Source of the DNA: Candidatus Binatia bacterium | GTDB lineage: Bacteria; Desulfobacterota; Binatia; Bin18 | Assembly: GCA_022826945.1 (NCBI GenBank) | Contig: JAJDTY010000058.1 | Location: forward strand, 1 to 64,000 | Direction: 5' to 3' | DNA: 64,000 nt | Part shown: one piece after another, positions 16,613 through 24,891 of the stretch | Numbering within the stretch: the first letter of the stretch is position 1 | How the letters are laid out: each line of letters opens with the position of its first letter | Position numbers and translations under genes: made by a program | Notes under the pieces: model-generated | The model's database searches: none | Seen by the model: the letters and a program-made list of their open reading frames with translations, nothing else | What the model was told of the DNA's origin: nothing

Positions 16613-18440
16613 AGGAGACGATTTGTTCATCAAACGCCCGGAGAACACGGGCGCGTAATTGGTCCCAAAAGTCTGGCGTCAGAAAATGTGGTAACTGGAC
16701 GTGTGGATTCTGCTCATAGACCCGAGCGGGCAACACATAATCGTCCAGAGTTGCACCCTGCTTCCGTTCCAATAAGAGCCCCCGCAGATAGGCGCGCTGG
16801 GTGGCATGCTGCATATCCTCACGCGTGACCTTTACTCCGTACAGCTCCTGAAAAACGGGTTCAATCACCTCATCTGGCGTTCCGGCAAATTTGCAGAGTC
16901 CAATGACATCATCCCGGGTGTAATAAATGCCGCGCCTCACAATGGCATCAACCCAGTAATCAAGGTCGGTCTTCCCTTCGGTCACGAGCAGGAGGAAGGT
17001 CCGCATCCCCATATGGCCGCCCGCAATAGCGAACGGATAGCCCGGGTTCGTTTCTGGCAGGTAGGCCGGTAGCTCCAGACCCTTGCAGTGCATGGCATAG
17101 GCAGGTTCGCCCAGCTGCTCGGACAGGCGTTTCACTCCGCGTCCGATCTCAGGCACCCCGCCGGCCGCGGCCTGCACAATCGCGTGACGGGTGGATGCGA
17201 AATCGCCAAACGATAGGCCATTGACAATCGGGCTCTCAGGATGACGGGCGTTATGGTCCATAATATACCCTAAGGTGACACCCAGACTAATCGCATCAAA
17301 GCCAACCTGATCAACCAGCTCAACGAGTTCGAGAGACTGTTCCGGATCGTATATGCCGAGGTTCACCGTCAGCAGGTCCAGTGGTTCATAATCAAACTTC
17401 GTATAAAATTTTCCAGGCTTGCGCCGTCCGTTCTCTTCGCGCACGGAGTAGATATTTTTATGGCAGGCAATGCCGCACTGAAAACACGACTCGTCCTTAA
17501 TATAGTAGGCGTCTTCCATCGAGTCCCGATACAGGGACACGGGCTGTTCGGTGCCTTGTGGCCAAAAATTCTTCTCGGGTAACGCACCGACCGGATGCAG
17601 GCCAGCGACATTACGCCAAGTCCCACCGTTCCCGCCCTTCCTGGCATCGCGATAGTTGACTGACCCCGGGCCTCGACTGATCTCTTTATTTGCCGCAAGC
17701 AGGGCGGGAGAGAGCTTGCCGCGTGTCCGGTCCGGCGCCTGGGCGACAATAGCGATCAGGTTTTTAGATCCCATGATACTGCCCATGCCACCTCGACCGG
17801 CAAATCGCGGCTTACATTCACGGGAGTGGATTTGATTCACCGTACTGCAGGCAATAGACGCGTAGCAGTTCTGTTGCCACTGTTCTCCAGCGGGGCCAAT
17901 GACGGCAACGTGCGCATCCTGGTACCGATCAGTCAGGGAGAGAATTTTATCATGGGTGGTCAGGCCGGTGATGCTCCGCGCATCTTCGAGCGAGAGGGAC
18001 AGACCGGCGTCGTTGGTATGGCGTATCAACAGCAACACTGGACGCGTCGCCCGTCCTAGAAAAATGACTTCGTCGACACTGGCAGCCAGAACTTTTGTGG
18101 CGAATTTTCCGGACGCCGTCGCCCACATGGCAAAGGGCTTGCCGTTATTGGCGACTTTAAGCGGACTGTAGGCGGAGAAGAACACGCGCAAGCCCGTCAT
18201 CAGCGGCGTACCGGAGAACACCCCCAGGTTCATGACCAGCGGTGCGTCCGGGGCATAGGCATCCTCGACGTCATAGTGTTCGAGCACGCGCAACGCACGC
18301 CCCATACCGCCCAGAAAGTCGTCCAGGTCGCGGCAGGGAGCGACCTCCTGCTGAATATGCTCGTGTCCGAGATCGACAATGAGCCGTCGGAACTGATAAT
18401 CGGTCACGTCCTTCGTTGCGTGTGTCACGCTGGTCCACAT
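16590..18440 (-). CDS. Aldehyde:ferredoxin oxidoreductase (tungsten enzyme)
   Basis: A 616-residue AOR-family protein starting MWTSVTHATKDV (AGAGG upstream). GRGGMGSIMGSKNLIAI (215-231) is the conserved tungstopterin-binding segment; ESCFQCGIACHK holds the first three Fe4S4 cysteines (319, 322, 326), and GLCKF near the C-terminus supplies the fourth. AOR enzymes oxidise aldehydes to acids with ferredoxin, using a tungsten bis-pterin cofactor, mostly in anaerobes. No ferredoxin or cofactor gene is adjacent. The HAD gene downstream overlaps its end. Confidence 0.9.
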   Translation of the reverse strand: MWTSVTHATKDVTDYQFRRLIVDLGHEHIQQEVAPCRDLDDFLGGMGRALRVLEHYDVEDAYAPDAPLVMNLGVFSGTPLMTGLRVFFSAYSPLKVANNGKPFAMWATASGKFATKVLAASVDEVIFLGRATRPVLLLIRHTNDAGLSLSLEDARSITGLTTHDKILSLTDRYQDAHVAVIGPAGEQWQQNCYASIACSTVNQIHSRECKPRFAGRGGMGSIMGSKNLIAIVAQAPDRTRGKLSPALLAANKEISRGPGSVNYRDARKGGNGGTWRNVAGLHPVGALPEKNFWPQGTEQPVSLYRDSMEDAYYIKDESCFQCGIACHKNIYSVREENGRRKPGKFYTKFDYEPLDLLTVNLGIYDPEQSLELVELVDQVGFDAISLGVTLGYIMDHNARHPESPIVNGLSFGDFASTRHAIVQAAAGGVPEIGRGVKRLSEQLGEPAYAMHCKGLELPAYLPETNPGYPFAIAGGHMGMRTFLLLVTEGKTDLDYWVDAIVRRGIYYTRDDVIGLCKFAGTPDEVIEPVFQELYGVKVTREDMQHATQRAYLRGLLLERKQGATLDDYVLPARVYEQNPHVQLPHFLTPDFWDQLRARVLRAFDEQIVSYGLRPAA

Positions 18441-18559
18441 AAGAGCCTCTTTTCGTTGAGGGGAGAGGACAGAGATCACGCACAGCAATGGGGTTCCCGC
18501 AGGCTACGCTCCCGAAGACCAGACAGTGAGCACGGGATGTCTCCTTTTGGAATAGCTGC

Positions 18560-19057
18560 TCACCTGCCCTGGGCGTATGACTCTGACTCTTGTCTTGGCA
18601 CCTCTCCGCTCTCTGGTGCTGATTCAAGAAGCGGCGTTAGATGATGGACCGGGTCTTTACCGGCGGCCGACCACCCGCGGTTTTCGTCCGGCGCACGCTT
18701 CGGCTCCGTACTAAAAAGGAAATGAGAACAGGCCGGGGGATACGCGGCATCCTCAGGGAGCAGCGGTCCGCTCCCGCACTGAGGGCAGGCGGTGGAACGG
18801 CGGGATCGTCTCCAGACTGAGTATCCCAAACCAGGCAGACACAAGAGCACGACGAGAAGCTGAACAAACTGCCCCACCAACAGCAGCAGTCCCATACTTG
18901 TCACGCCGAATCCCCATAAGAGACTTTCAATGACGAGAGAGCCGCGCCTAGGGGACTGCGGCGAACCGCTCCAGAAACAGGCCGGGCACAGGAGGTAGGA
19001 AGGTGCGGGGGACAGTTGCTCAGCAGTCGGTCGAACAACTGCGGGAAGCGAACTCAT
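18560..19057 (-). CDS. Membrane protein with two CxxC zinc-ribbon-like motifs
   Basis: A 165-residue protein starting MSSLPAVVRPTAEQ at 19057 (GAGG upstream). LLCPACFWSG comes before and TACPQCGSG after a hydrophobic hairpin (about 45-80), so the two CxxC pairs could form one zinc ribbon on the same side of the membrane. No enzyme motif is recognised. It lies between the AOR gene and the D-aminoacylase-like gene, on the same strand as both, but separated by over 100 bp from each. Confidence 0.5.
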   Translation of the reverse strand: MSSLPAVVRPTAEQLSPAPSYLLCPACFWSGSPQSPRRGSLVIESLLWGFGVTSMGLLLLVGQFVQLLVVLLCLPGLGYSVWRRSRRSTACPQCGSGPLLPEDAAYPPACSHFLFSTEPKRAPDENRGWSAAGKDPVHHLTPLLESAPESGEVPRQESESYAQGR

Positions 19058-19154
19058 CGCCTCATCTCTCAATGCTCTCCACCTCCTTCGCGGGGATGTG
19101 TTTTTCTGATGAAGGTCGTCCAAGTATATCAGGCTGAACACAGGCTGAACAGAG

Positions 19155-19181
19155 TCGGGGCGGGTTTCAAACCCGCCCCGA
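19155..19181. terminator. Perfect GC-rich hairpin downstream of D-aminoacylase-like gene
   Basis: TCGGGGCGGGTTT and AAACCCGCCCCGA are exact complements separated by one base, forming a very stable hairpin. It lies about 70 bp past the stop of the minus-strand gene ending at 19253. No U-tract follows on either strand, so it is either a Rho-assisted terminator, an RNA-stability hairpin or a palindromic site. Confidence 0.5.
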
Positions 19182-19252
19182 TCCCTCTATAAATCACGGG
19201 AAAACAACGGACGACCACGTCGTCGTTGTGAGAAACGCAAGGGAAACGGTGC

Positions 19253-20986
19253 TTAGCCTCGCCCGTTGCGAAGCAGGAGGCCCGGAGTTTCCCCGGTGCA
19301 CTCGCCGTCTTCGAACGTCTGGACCCCGTTCACCAGAATGGCGTGATAGCCCTTGGCCCGCTGAACCCGGCGCCACTCATTCCCGGGGAAGTCGTGCACA
19401 ATCTCGCCAATCCAGTTCGGCTCAATGTCCAGTTCGTCCAGGTTATAGACCACCACATCGGCGGCCGCACCCTCACGTAGCACGCCCCGGTCACGGAAAC
19501 CTGCCGCATGCGCAGGCAGAGCGGAGAGCCGGTAATGGGCCTCTTCCAGGCTGATGAGTTGTTCATCCCGGACGAGCCAGCGCAGGAAGTCGGTCGTAAA
19601 AGCGCCACCCGTGAAGAACTTGGTATGGGCACCGCCGTCCGAGGCTCCCGGAACGGTGAAATACGAGTCGTTGATCATCTCCGCCGTATGCTCGGCGTTA
19701 AAACCCCGGTCCGGTCCCAGGAATTCGACATTCAGATCGCCGGCAACCGACAGGTCGAGCATGACGTCGATGGGGTCTTTTCCCTCTTCTTCTGCAATCT
19801 GACCAACGGATTTCCCCACATAGGGTTCCAGGTCGGCTTGATTATTGGCCGTCTGGACGATCAGTCTGGGAATTGGACCGCCCACGCCAGCCTGGATGAC
19901 TTGCAGCTTACGGTCCGCTTCTTCGGTCTCGCGCTTGACTGCGGCACGCAGGGCCGGGTTTTTCATCTTAGCCAGCTTGTCGGTTTTGGTTCCGGTCGTC
20001 AGCTCACGCCAGGCCGGACTGGCATCGTACAGATTCCAGTGTTCCAGCGTGAACGCAAACCCCGTCCGGTGCGTTCCGGTCTGACCATAGATCGGCAGAT
20101 TTTTCGTCCGGCAGCGCTCCAGCCAGTCCAAACTCCGGCGGTGGACTTTCGGGTCCTTGCGGGCCGCAACAATGACGTTGTGCAGAATGGGTCGGCGGGC
20201 CGTCTCCGCCAGCTTCTCCAAAAAGGCCAAGTCGGCCTTGATATGTCCAGTGGATTGAGTGATCTGGATAAATCCCTCGTCTCGCTCCCGCAGGACTTGG
20301 GCCAAGCTCAGAATATCCTCATCCGCCATGATGTCCGTCACCATAGGAGAACCATCATAATCGGCTTGCGTTGAGTCGGGGCCGAGCCGCTGAATAGAAA
20401 AGCCGCACAGTCCGGCATCCATGCCTTCGTGCAGCAATCGCTGCATCTCTTCCTTTTCGGCGGATGTGGCCGTGCGGGACTTGGCGGCCTCCAGCCCCAT
20501 CACATAGGTCATGAGTGACGCAGTGGGCATATACTGAATACAGTTGACGCCTTTGGCTGAGCGGTCCAGCGAGTCCAAGTATTCAGGAATGGTTTCCCAG
20601 TCCCAGGTCATGCCTTCTTTCATGGAATCGTACGGGATGGCTTCCGTCCGCGTCATGGTGAGCATGGAGCGTTCCTGAAACTCGGGTTTGACTGGGGCGA
20701 AGCCAAAGCCGCAGTTGCCAAGAACCACCGACGTCACGCCGTGCCAGCCGGAAATCGTGCACCAGGGGTCCCAGCGAATCTGCGCGTCGTAATGGGTATG
20801 CAGGTCAACAAACCCGGGCGCGACAATTAGTCCGTCCGCATCAATGACTCTCTTCGCCCCACCGGTCGTCCGACCGCCAAGTTGGGCGATCTTTCCATCT
20901 TTAATCCAGATATCAGCCTGAAAGCGCGGGACGCGTGTCCCATCAACAACCGTTCCCCCTTTAATATGAACATCAAACTCAGCCAT
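19253..20986 (-). CDS. N-acyl-D-amino-acid deacylase-like amidohydrolase (copy 1)
   Basis: A 577-residue amidohydrolase-superfamily enzyme (D-aminoacylase branch). FDVHIKGGTVVDGTRVPRF opens the beta-sandwich, LIVAPGFVDLHTHYDAQ carries the HxH metal ligands, and GVTSVVLGNCGFGFAP contains the conserved Cys. SDGGAHTKFF holds the catalytic Asp, and GAAADVVVYNLDEL closes the sandwich. Such enzymes hydrolyse N-acyl-D-amino acids or related amides. AAGGAG precedes the ATG. It is a clear paralogue of the gene at 58641, with the same length class and motif order. Confidence 0.9.
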   Translation of the reverse strand: MAEFDVHIKGGTVVDGTRVPRFQADIWIKDGKIAQLGGRTTGGAKRVIDADGLIVAPGFVDLHTHYDAQIRWDPWCTISGWHGVTSVVLGNCGFGFAPVKPEFQERSMLTMTRTEAIPYDSMKEGMTWDWETIPEYLDSLDRSAKGVNCIQYMPTASLMTYVMGLEAAKSRTATSAEKEEMQRLLHEGMDAGLCGFSIQRLGPDSTQADYDGSPMVTDIMADEDILSLAQVLRERDEGFIQITQSTGHIKADLAFLEKLAETARRPILHNVIVAARKDPKVHRRSLDWLERCRTKNLPIYGQTGTHRTGFAFTLEHWNLYDASPAWRELTTGTKTDKLAKMKNPALRAAVKRETEEADRKLQVIQAGVGGPIPRLIVQTANNQADLEPYVGKSVGQIAEEEGKDPIDVMLDLSVAGDLNVEFLGPDRGFNAEHTAEMINDSYFTVPGASDGGAHTKFFTGGAFTTDFLRWLVRDEQLISLEEAHYRLSALPAHAAGFRDRGVLREGAAADVVVYNLDELDIEPNWIGEIVHDFPGNEWRRVQRAKGYHAILVNGVQTFEDGECTGETPGLLLRNGRG

Positions 20987-21326
20987 GGCGTCTCTCCTTT
21001 AATTTTTTACGCAGGCGCGGCTATGCAACCAGACCACACCCTCCGCCAGCATGATTCCTGACCGCGTGGGTTACTTTCCTCGCCTTTGTATAGAGAGAAC
21101 AGACCTGGAAGGCAAGCCGGGCATGGGACGTGATTATCAGGGTCAGACAGTCCGGGTACTCGATTATTTTGGCTGGAATGGCTTCACTAGGGGTGGCCGT
21201 GGCCATCGAATGAGGACAACGCACGGACAGCGTTCGTCCTCATCGTCCTCATCCTCGAAACCGTCGTCAGGCGAACACGCATACTCCATATGTCTAGTGT
21301 ACGGTACGAGTGGCAGCGCTGTCCAC
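20987..21326. other. 340-bp gap with hairpin and CCTCAT-type repeats, no convincing gene
   Basis: Between the OFA transporter gene and the D-aminoacylase-like gene, both on the minus strand. It contains an imperfect hairpin (21212-21222 with 21230-21241, GAGGACAACGC against GCGTTCGTCCTC) followed by a short run of GTCCTCATC repeats. Possible readings in both strands are low-complexity and lack ribosome-binding sites. The promoter of the gene starting at 20986 should lie here. Confidence 0.5.
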
Positions 21327-22652
21327 TCAGGTATTGGGGAGCGGGCTCTCCGCACGCCGGGGGTACGCAATGCCATACTGCCGGAGCGTCCCTTCCAGGG
21401 TCGGACGCTGCAGGCGAATACGCTCATCATTGAGTAAATACGAGAAGACATACCCAAGACCCAGCATAAAAATTCCGATCAAAAAGCAATACATAACCGC
21501 CCGGTCGGGATATTGGTCTTTCAAATGTCCTACATAGAGAGGACCGCAGATCCCTGCCGCAGCCCATGCGGTCAGAATTGTTCCGTAAATGGTGGACATC
21601 TTCTTCGTCCCAAAAACGTCGAGCACGAAAGAAGGCATGGTGGCAAAGCCGCCGCCGAAGCATAAGAGGACGTAGCAAACGAGAGCCCCAAATATCCAGG
21701 GATTCCGTTCGGTCATCAGGATACCGAAGACGATCATCTGACTGGCGAGCAGAATTCTGAAAACCCGGACGCGACCGATGCGGTCCGAGAGGAGCCCCCA
21801 GAACAGCCGTCCGACCCCGTTACACAACGAACTGACGGCAATCAGGGTCGCCCCGTATTCGACCAATATGGCCGGCTCTAAGGACGGGTCGGCGAAGCCC
21901 CACACCTCCTGCATGAGTTCCGACTGAAAGCTGATGACGGAGATGCCCGCGGCGATATTGAAGAAAAAGACAACCCACATGAAGATGAACGCCGAGGATC
22001 TGAGGTAGGGAGCAGCAGAGTCGAGTTCGTCGCTTCGCTGACCGTCTGCCACAGTGGCCACAGCGGTCGGGGGATCGCTCAGGGCAAAGCTGGACGGCAA
22101 TAAAATACAGGCAAAGACCACTCCCAGCCACAAGAAAACGAGGGCTAGGTCACCCTCCGCTTGCAGCACGAGCAGCGGGGCCAGCACCTTACTCAAAAGA
22201 AACGCCCCCACACCAAAGCCCATGACGACGATCCCGGTCACTAAGCCCTTGTGATCTGGGAACCATTTCGCCACGGTGGCGACTGGCGTCACGTAGCCAA
22301 ACCCGATACCCGCACCACCGATCACCCCATAGCCGAGATAAAAGAGCTCAATAATATCCAGGTGTAGGGCGAGGCTGGCGAGCACATAGCCGCCCGAGAA
22401 CATGAGGCTTCCGGCCACGGCCAATTTGCGCGGGCCGAACCGCGGCAGCATGGTGCCGGCCCAGGCTGCCGCGATACCCAGGGAAAAAATCGCCAGGCTG
22501 AAGGCCCAGGCCGTTTCCGTGAACGACCAGCCAAGCTGCCTGACCAGGAGCGTCTGAAAGAAACTCCACGCATAGACAGTCCCGAAGCAGGTTTGCAGGA
22601 GCGTACATAACAGGGCGATCATCGCCCGAGGCATATGTTTTTGTTTCGCCAT
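21327..22652 (-). CDS. MFS transporter, OFA (oxalate/formate antiporter) family
   Basis: A 441-residue protein with about twelve membrane helices. FGTVYAWSFFQTLLVRQLGWS and the segment GGAGIGFGYVTPVATVAKWFPDHKG-like region (written in part: GFGYVTPVATVAKWFPD) are signatures of the OFA subfamily, which exchanges small carboxylates such as oxalate and formate. The central cytoplasmic loop near 195-215 separates the two halves. The substrate cannot be read from sequence. It starts 100 bp downstream of the HAMP protein gene. Confidence 0.85.
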   Translation of the reverse strand: MAKQKHMPRAMIALLCTLLQTCFGTVYAWSFFQTLLVRQLGWSFTETAWAFSLAIFSLGIAAAWAGTMLPRFGPRKLAVAGSLMFSGGYVLASLALHLDIIELFYLGYGVIGGAGIGFGYVTPVATVAKWFPDHKGLVTGIVVMGFGVGAFLLSKVLAPLLVLQAEGDLALVFLWLGVVFACILLPSSFALSDPPTAVATVADGQRSDELDSAAPYLRSSAFIFMWVVFFFNIAAGISVISFQSELMQEVWGFADPSLEPAILVEYGATLIAVSSLCNGVGRLFWGLLSDRIGRVRVFRILLASQMIVFGILMTERNPWIFGALVCYVLLCFGGGFATMPSFVLDVFGTKKMSTIYGTILTAWAAAGICGPLYVGHLKDQYPDRAVMYCFLIGIFMLGLGYVFSYLLNDERIRLQRPTLEGTLRQYGIAYPRRAESPLPNT

Positions 22653-22758
22653 TTCCAGGGACCCTCAACCGCAACCGCTGACGAGCTGTTTTCTGGGACG
22701 GACGAGCCGGGCTCCCGTGCGACCCAGACACTGTTCGGAAACTCTCCGAGGTTAAACC

Positions 22759-23496
22759 CTATCCATCGTTTCCAGACGATACGCGCTGCTCCCCTTCGGC
22801 CTGCACTCCCTCTGAAAAATAGAGAAAGAGTCGAGCAAGTTGTCCAACTTCATCGTCGCGGGCCAGCAGCGTGTCGTCCGTTCCGTTGTCCGGGCCACGC
22901 GCGAGGGCAACGGCATAGGCGAGGAGGTCGCCCAGGGGCTTCGCCGCCAGATTCACGAACCAGATGGCGGCCAGGACGCCAACGACGAGGATGATGGAGA
23001 TGAGGTAGACCTGACGACCGATTGCTCGCTGAATCTTGAGCGCAATCAGATCGGTGTCCATACCGACATGAACGGTGCCGGCAACGCCGGCCAGAATCGG
23101 ACTGCCCACTTCCACAAAATCACCCATCCCCGGCAGGCTGCGCTCCACAGTCGCCGTATTATTCCGGTCTCCGGTTCGAATTTCTTCGGGTACACCGGGA
23201 ACAAACGTATGGGCGACAAACTCGCCCTCTTCGTCCGTAATGTAGATATAGCGTATGCTCTGAATTTCGACAAACTGATCGATGAGCGATTGGAGCGCCG
23301 ACAGGTCCCGATTCAAGAGAATGTCCACACTGGAATCGGCAATGGTCTTGGCGATGTCTTGGCTATTGCTCTCGTATTCCTCGGACAAATGTGTATCCAC
23401 GGTATAAATACACAGTACGGAGGTGGACAGGCTGATCAGACCAAACAGAGAGAAAACACCAAATAAGGTTTTCTGAAAAAGCTTTTGGATTTTCAT
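22759..23496 (-). CDS. Cache/HAMP membrane protein without output domain
   Basis: A 245-residue protein starting MKIQKLFQKTLFGVFSL, one base after the stop of the binding-protein gene. TM1 spans about 11-33 and TM2 about 162-185. The periplasmic domain between them includes SIRYIYITDEEGEFVAHTF and TVHVGMD, typical of a single-Cache ligand sensor. A HAMP segment follows TM2 (KPLGDLLAYAVALA ... RDDEVGQLARLFLYF). The protein ends there: no kinase, GGDEF, EAL or methyl-accepting domain. It may work with a separate output protein or be a truncated sensor. Confidence 0.75.
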   Translation of the reverse strand: MKIQKLFQKTLFGVFSLFGLISLSTSVLCIYTVDTHLSEEYESNSQDIAKTIADSSVDILLNRDLSALQSLIDQFVEIQSIRYIYITDEEGEFVAHTFVPGVPEEIRTGDRNNTATVERSLPGMGDFVEVGSPILAGVAGTVHVGMDTDLIALKIQRAIGRQVYLISIILVVGVLAAIWFVNLAAKPLGDLLAYAVALARGPDNGTDDTLLARDDEVGQLARLFLYFSEGVQAEGEQRVSSGNDG

Positions 23497-23497
23497 G

Positions 23498-24811
23498 TCA
23501 GGCAAACCTGTCTTCCCAATTGTCCAGCAGGACAAAACGGCCTTCGTCAACAACGGTATAGTAGACTTGTTGTAGCCCCTGGCGACGGTCGGGACCGAAG
23601 GAGGCCCGCTCGTCAATGCCCAAATCGAAATCCTGAACGGTGAAGACCGCCTGCTGGAGTTGGCTCCGTTCCGGTCTGTCCCCAAGCCGGCGCAAAATTT
23701 CAACCATCAATTTGGCGTCGATAAATCCTTCGAGGCTGACGAAGCTATGCTCGGAGGGCAGGTAGGGTTCCTTCAGCAGTTCTAGGGGTGGCTGCGGGTT
23801 ATAGCGGCGCATCAGGTCGCGATACTCTTTGATGGCGGGCATGGAGGCCTCTTCGTAGCTCGGAACCACTTGGGAGTTGACGAGGAGTCGCGTGTACTGC
23901 TCGCTGTTGCCACGCTCCTCGGTAAGCGCCCAGTGAGTGAGGAGTTTCAAGAGATTCTCGCTCCCAACAAAGGACAGGTTGGCAATCGGGACTTGCAGGC
24001 CGAGGTTGACGGCATCGCGGACAAAGGCCGCACAGGCCGCGTAGGAACCGATACAGATTACTGCTTCGGGCTGTGACGCCTTGAGGATTTCGACCTGCCT
24101 ACGCATGCTGGCGGTGAACTTTGTGCCACGACGGTAGGTCGCCTCGCCCGCAATCTGTCTTCCGTAGTGCTTCAAGGCACGCCTGACGCCCGCCCACCCG
24201 CTACGCCCATAAGCATCGGCTTGATAGAATACGGCGATACGTTTTCGGTTGATGCGCACGAAATTATCGACCAGACCAGCGGTTTCCTGGCGATAGGAGG
24301 AGCGCAGATTGAACGCAAAGTCGCCATAGGGAGGTTCCCGTTGCGGCTGGGCACCGGTGAAGGGAAAAAACAAAAAGAAATTCCGGTCCTGGAACTTCTT
24401 GAGCATAGGGAGGACACGCGTGACCGTTGGGGTGCCAACGTAGCCGAAGAGCAGGAACACCTGGTCTTGCAGCATCAGCTTCAGGGTATTCCGAACAGAA
24501 GGGGCAGGTTGGTAGCCGTCGTCATACGTTTTGAGCGTCACGTTGCGGCCGGCGATTCCTCCCCGCTCATTCACATGGTCGAAGTAAGCACTGGCACCAC
24601 GATACAGTTCGATACCTAACCCCCGGGATGGTCCGGAGAAGGCGGCGGACATGCCCAGAACAATCTCGGTGTCGGTCACGCCGGGTGCCATCTGCGGGGC
24701 AGGTTGGTCGGCGTCGGTATCAGCGTCCGCCCTCAGGGGCTTCAGCCAGGGGGCGACCGCGCACCAAGCAAGACCGGAACGGAGCAGCGCTCTCCTCGTT
24801 ATTGTTCTCAT
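23498..24811 (-). CDS. Tat-exported branched-chain-type ligand-binding protein
   Basis: A 437-residue type I periplasmic-binding-fold protein. The start at 24811 (GAGG upstream) gives MRTITRRALLRSGLAW, a twin-arginine-like signal, then TDTEIVLGMSAAFSGPSRGLG, the LivJ-type opening, and YDDGYQPAPSVRNTLKLM, RIAVFYQADAYGRSGWAG further on. No permease or ATPase is nearby. It is one base from the Cache/HAMP gene, so it more likely feeds ligand information to that protein than an importer. Confidence 0.85.
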   Translation of the reverse strand: MRTITRRALLRSGLAWCAVAPWLKPLRADADTDADQPAPQMAPGVTDTEIVLGMSAAFSGPSRGLGIELYRGASAYFDHVNERGGIAGRNVTLKTYDDGYQPAPSVRNTLKLMLQDQVFLLFGYVGTPTVTRVLPMLKKFQDRNFFLFFPFTGAQPQREPPYGDFAFNLRSSYRQETAGLVDNFVRINRKRIAVFYQADAYGRSGWAGVRRALKHYGRQIAGEATYRRGTKFTASMRRQVEILKASQPEAVICIGSYAACAAFVRDAVNLGLQVPIANLSFVGSENLLKLLTHWALTEERGNSEQYTRLLVNSQVVPSYEEASMPAIKEYRDLMRRYNPQPPLELLKEPYLPSEHSFVSLEGFIDAKLMVEILRRLGDRPERSQLQQAVFTVQDFDLGIDERASFGPDRRQGLQQVYYTVVDEGRFVLLDNWEDRFA

Positions 24812-24891
24812 GGTATCCTCATCTTTACGCTCAGGTTCCAATCGGTACAGAGGATTTGATGTTCATACGCGCCCACTCCCAAGAAGAACGG

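Noticed and set aside
21164-21457. Possible small protein with an acidic tail (FEDEDDEDE)
   Set aside because: It overlaps the end of the OFA transporter gene in another frame, has no ribosome-binding site, and its acidic run comes from the CCTCATC repeats.
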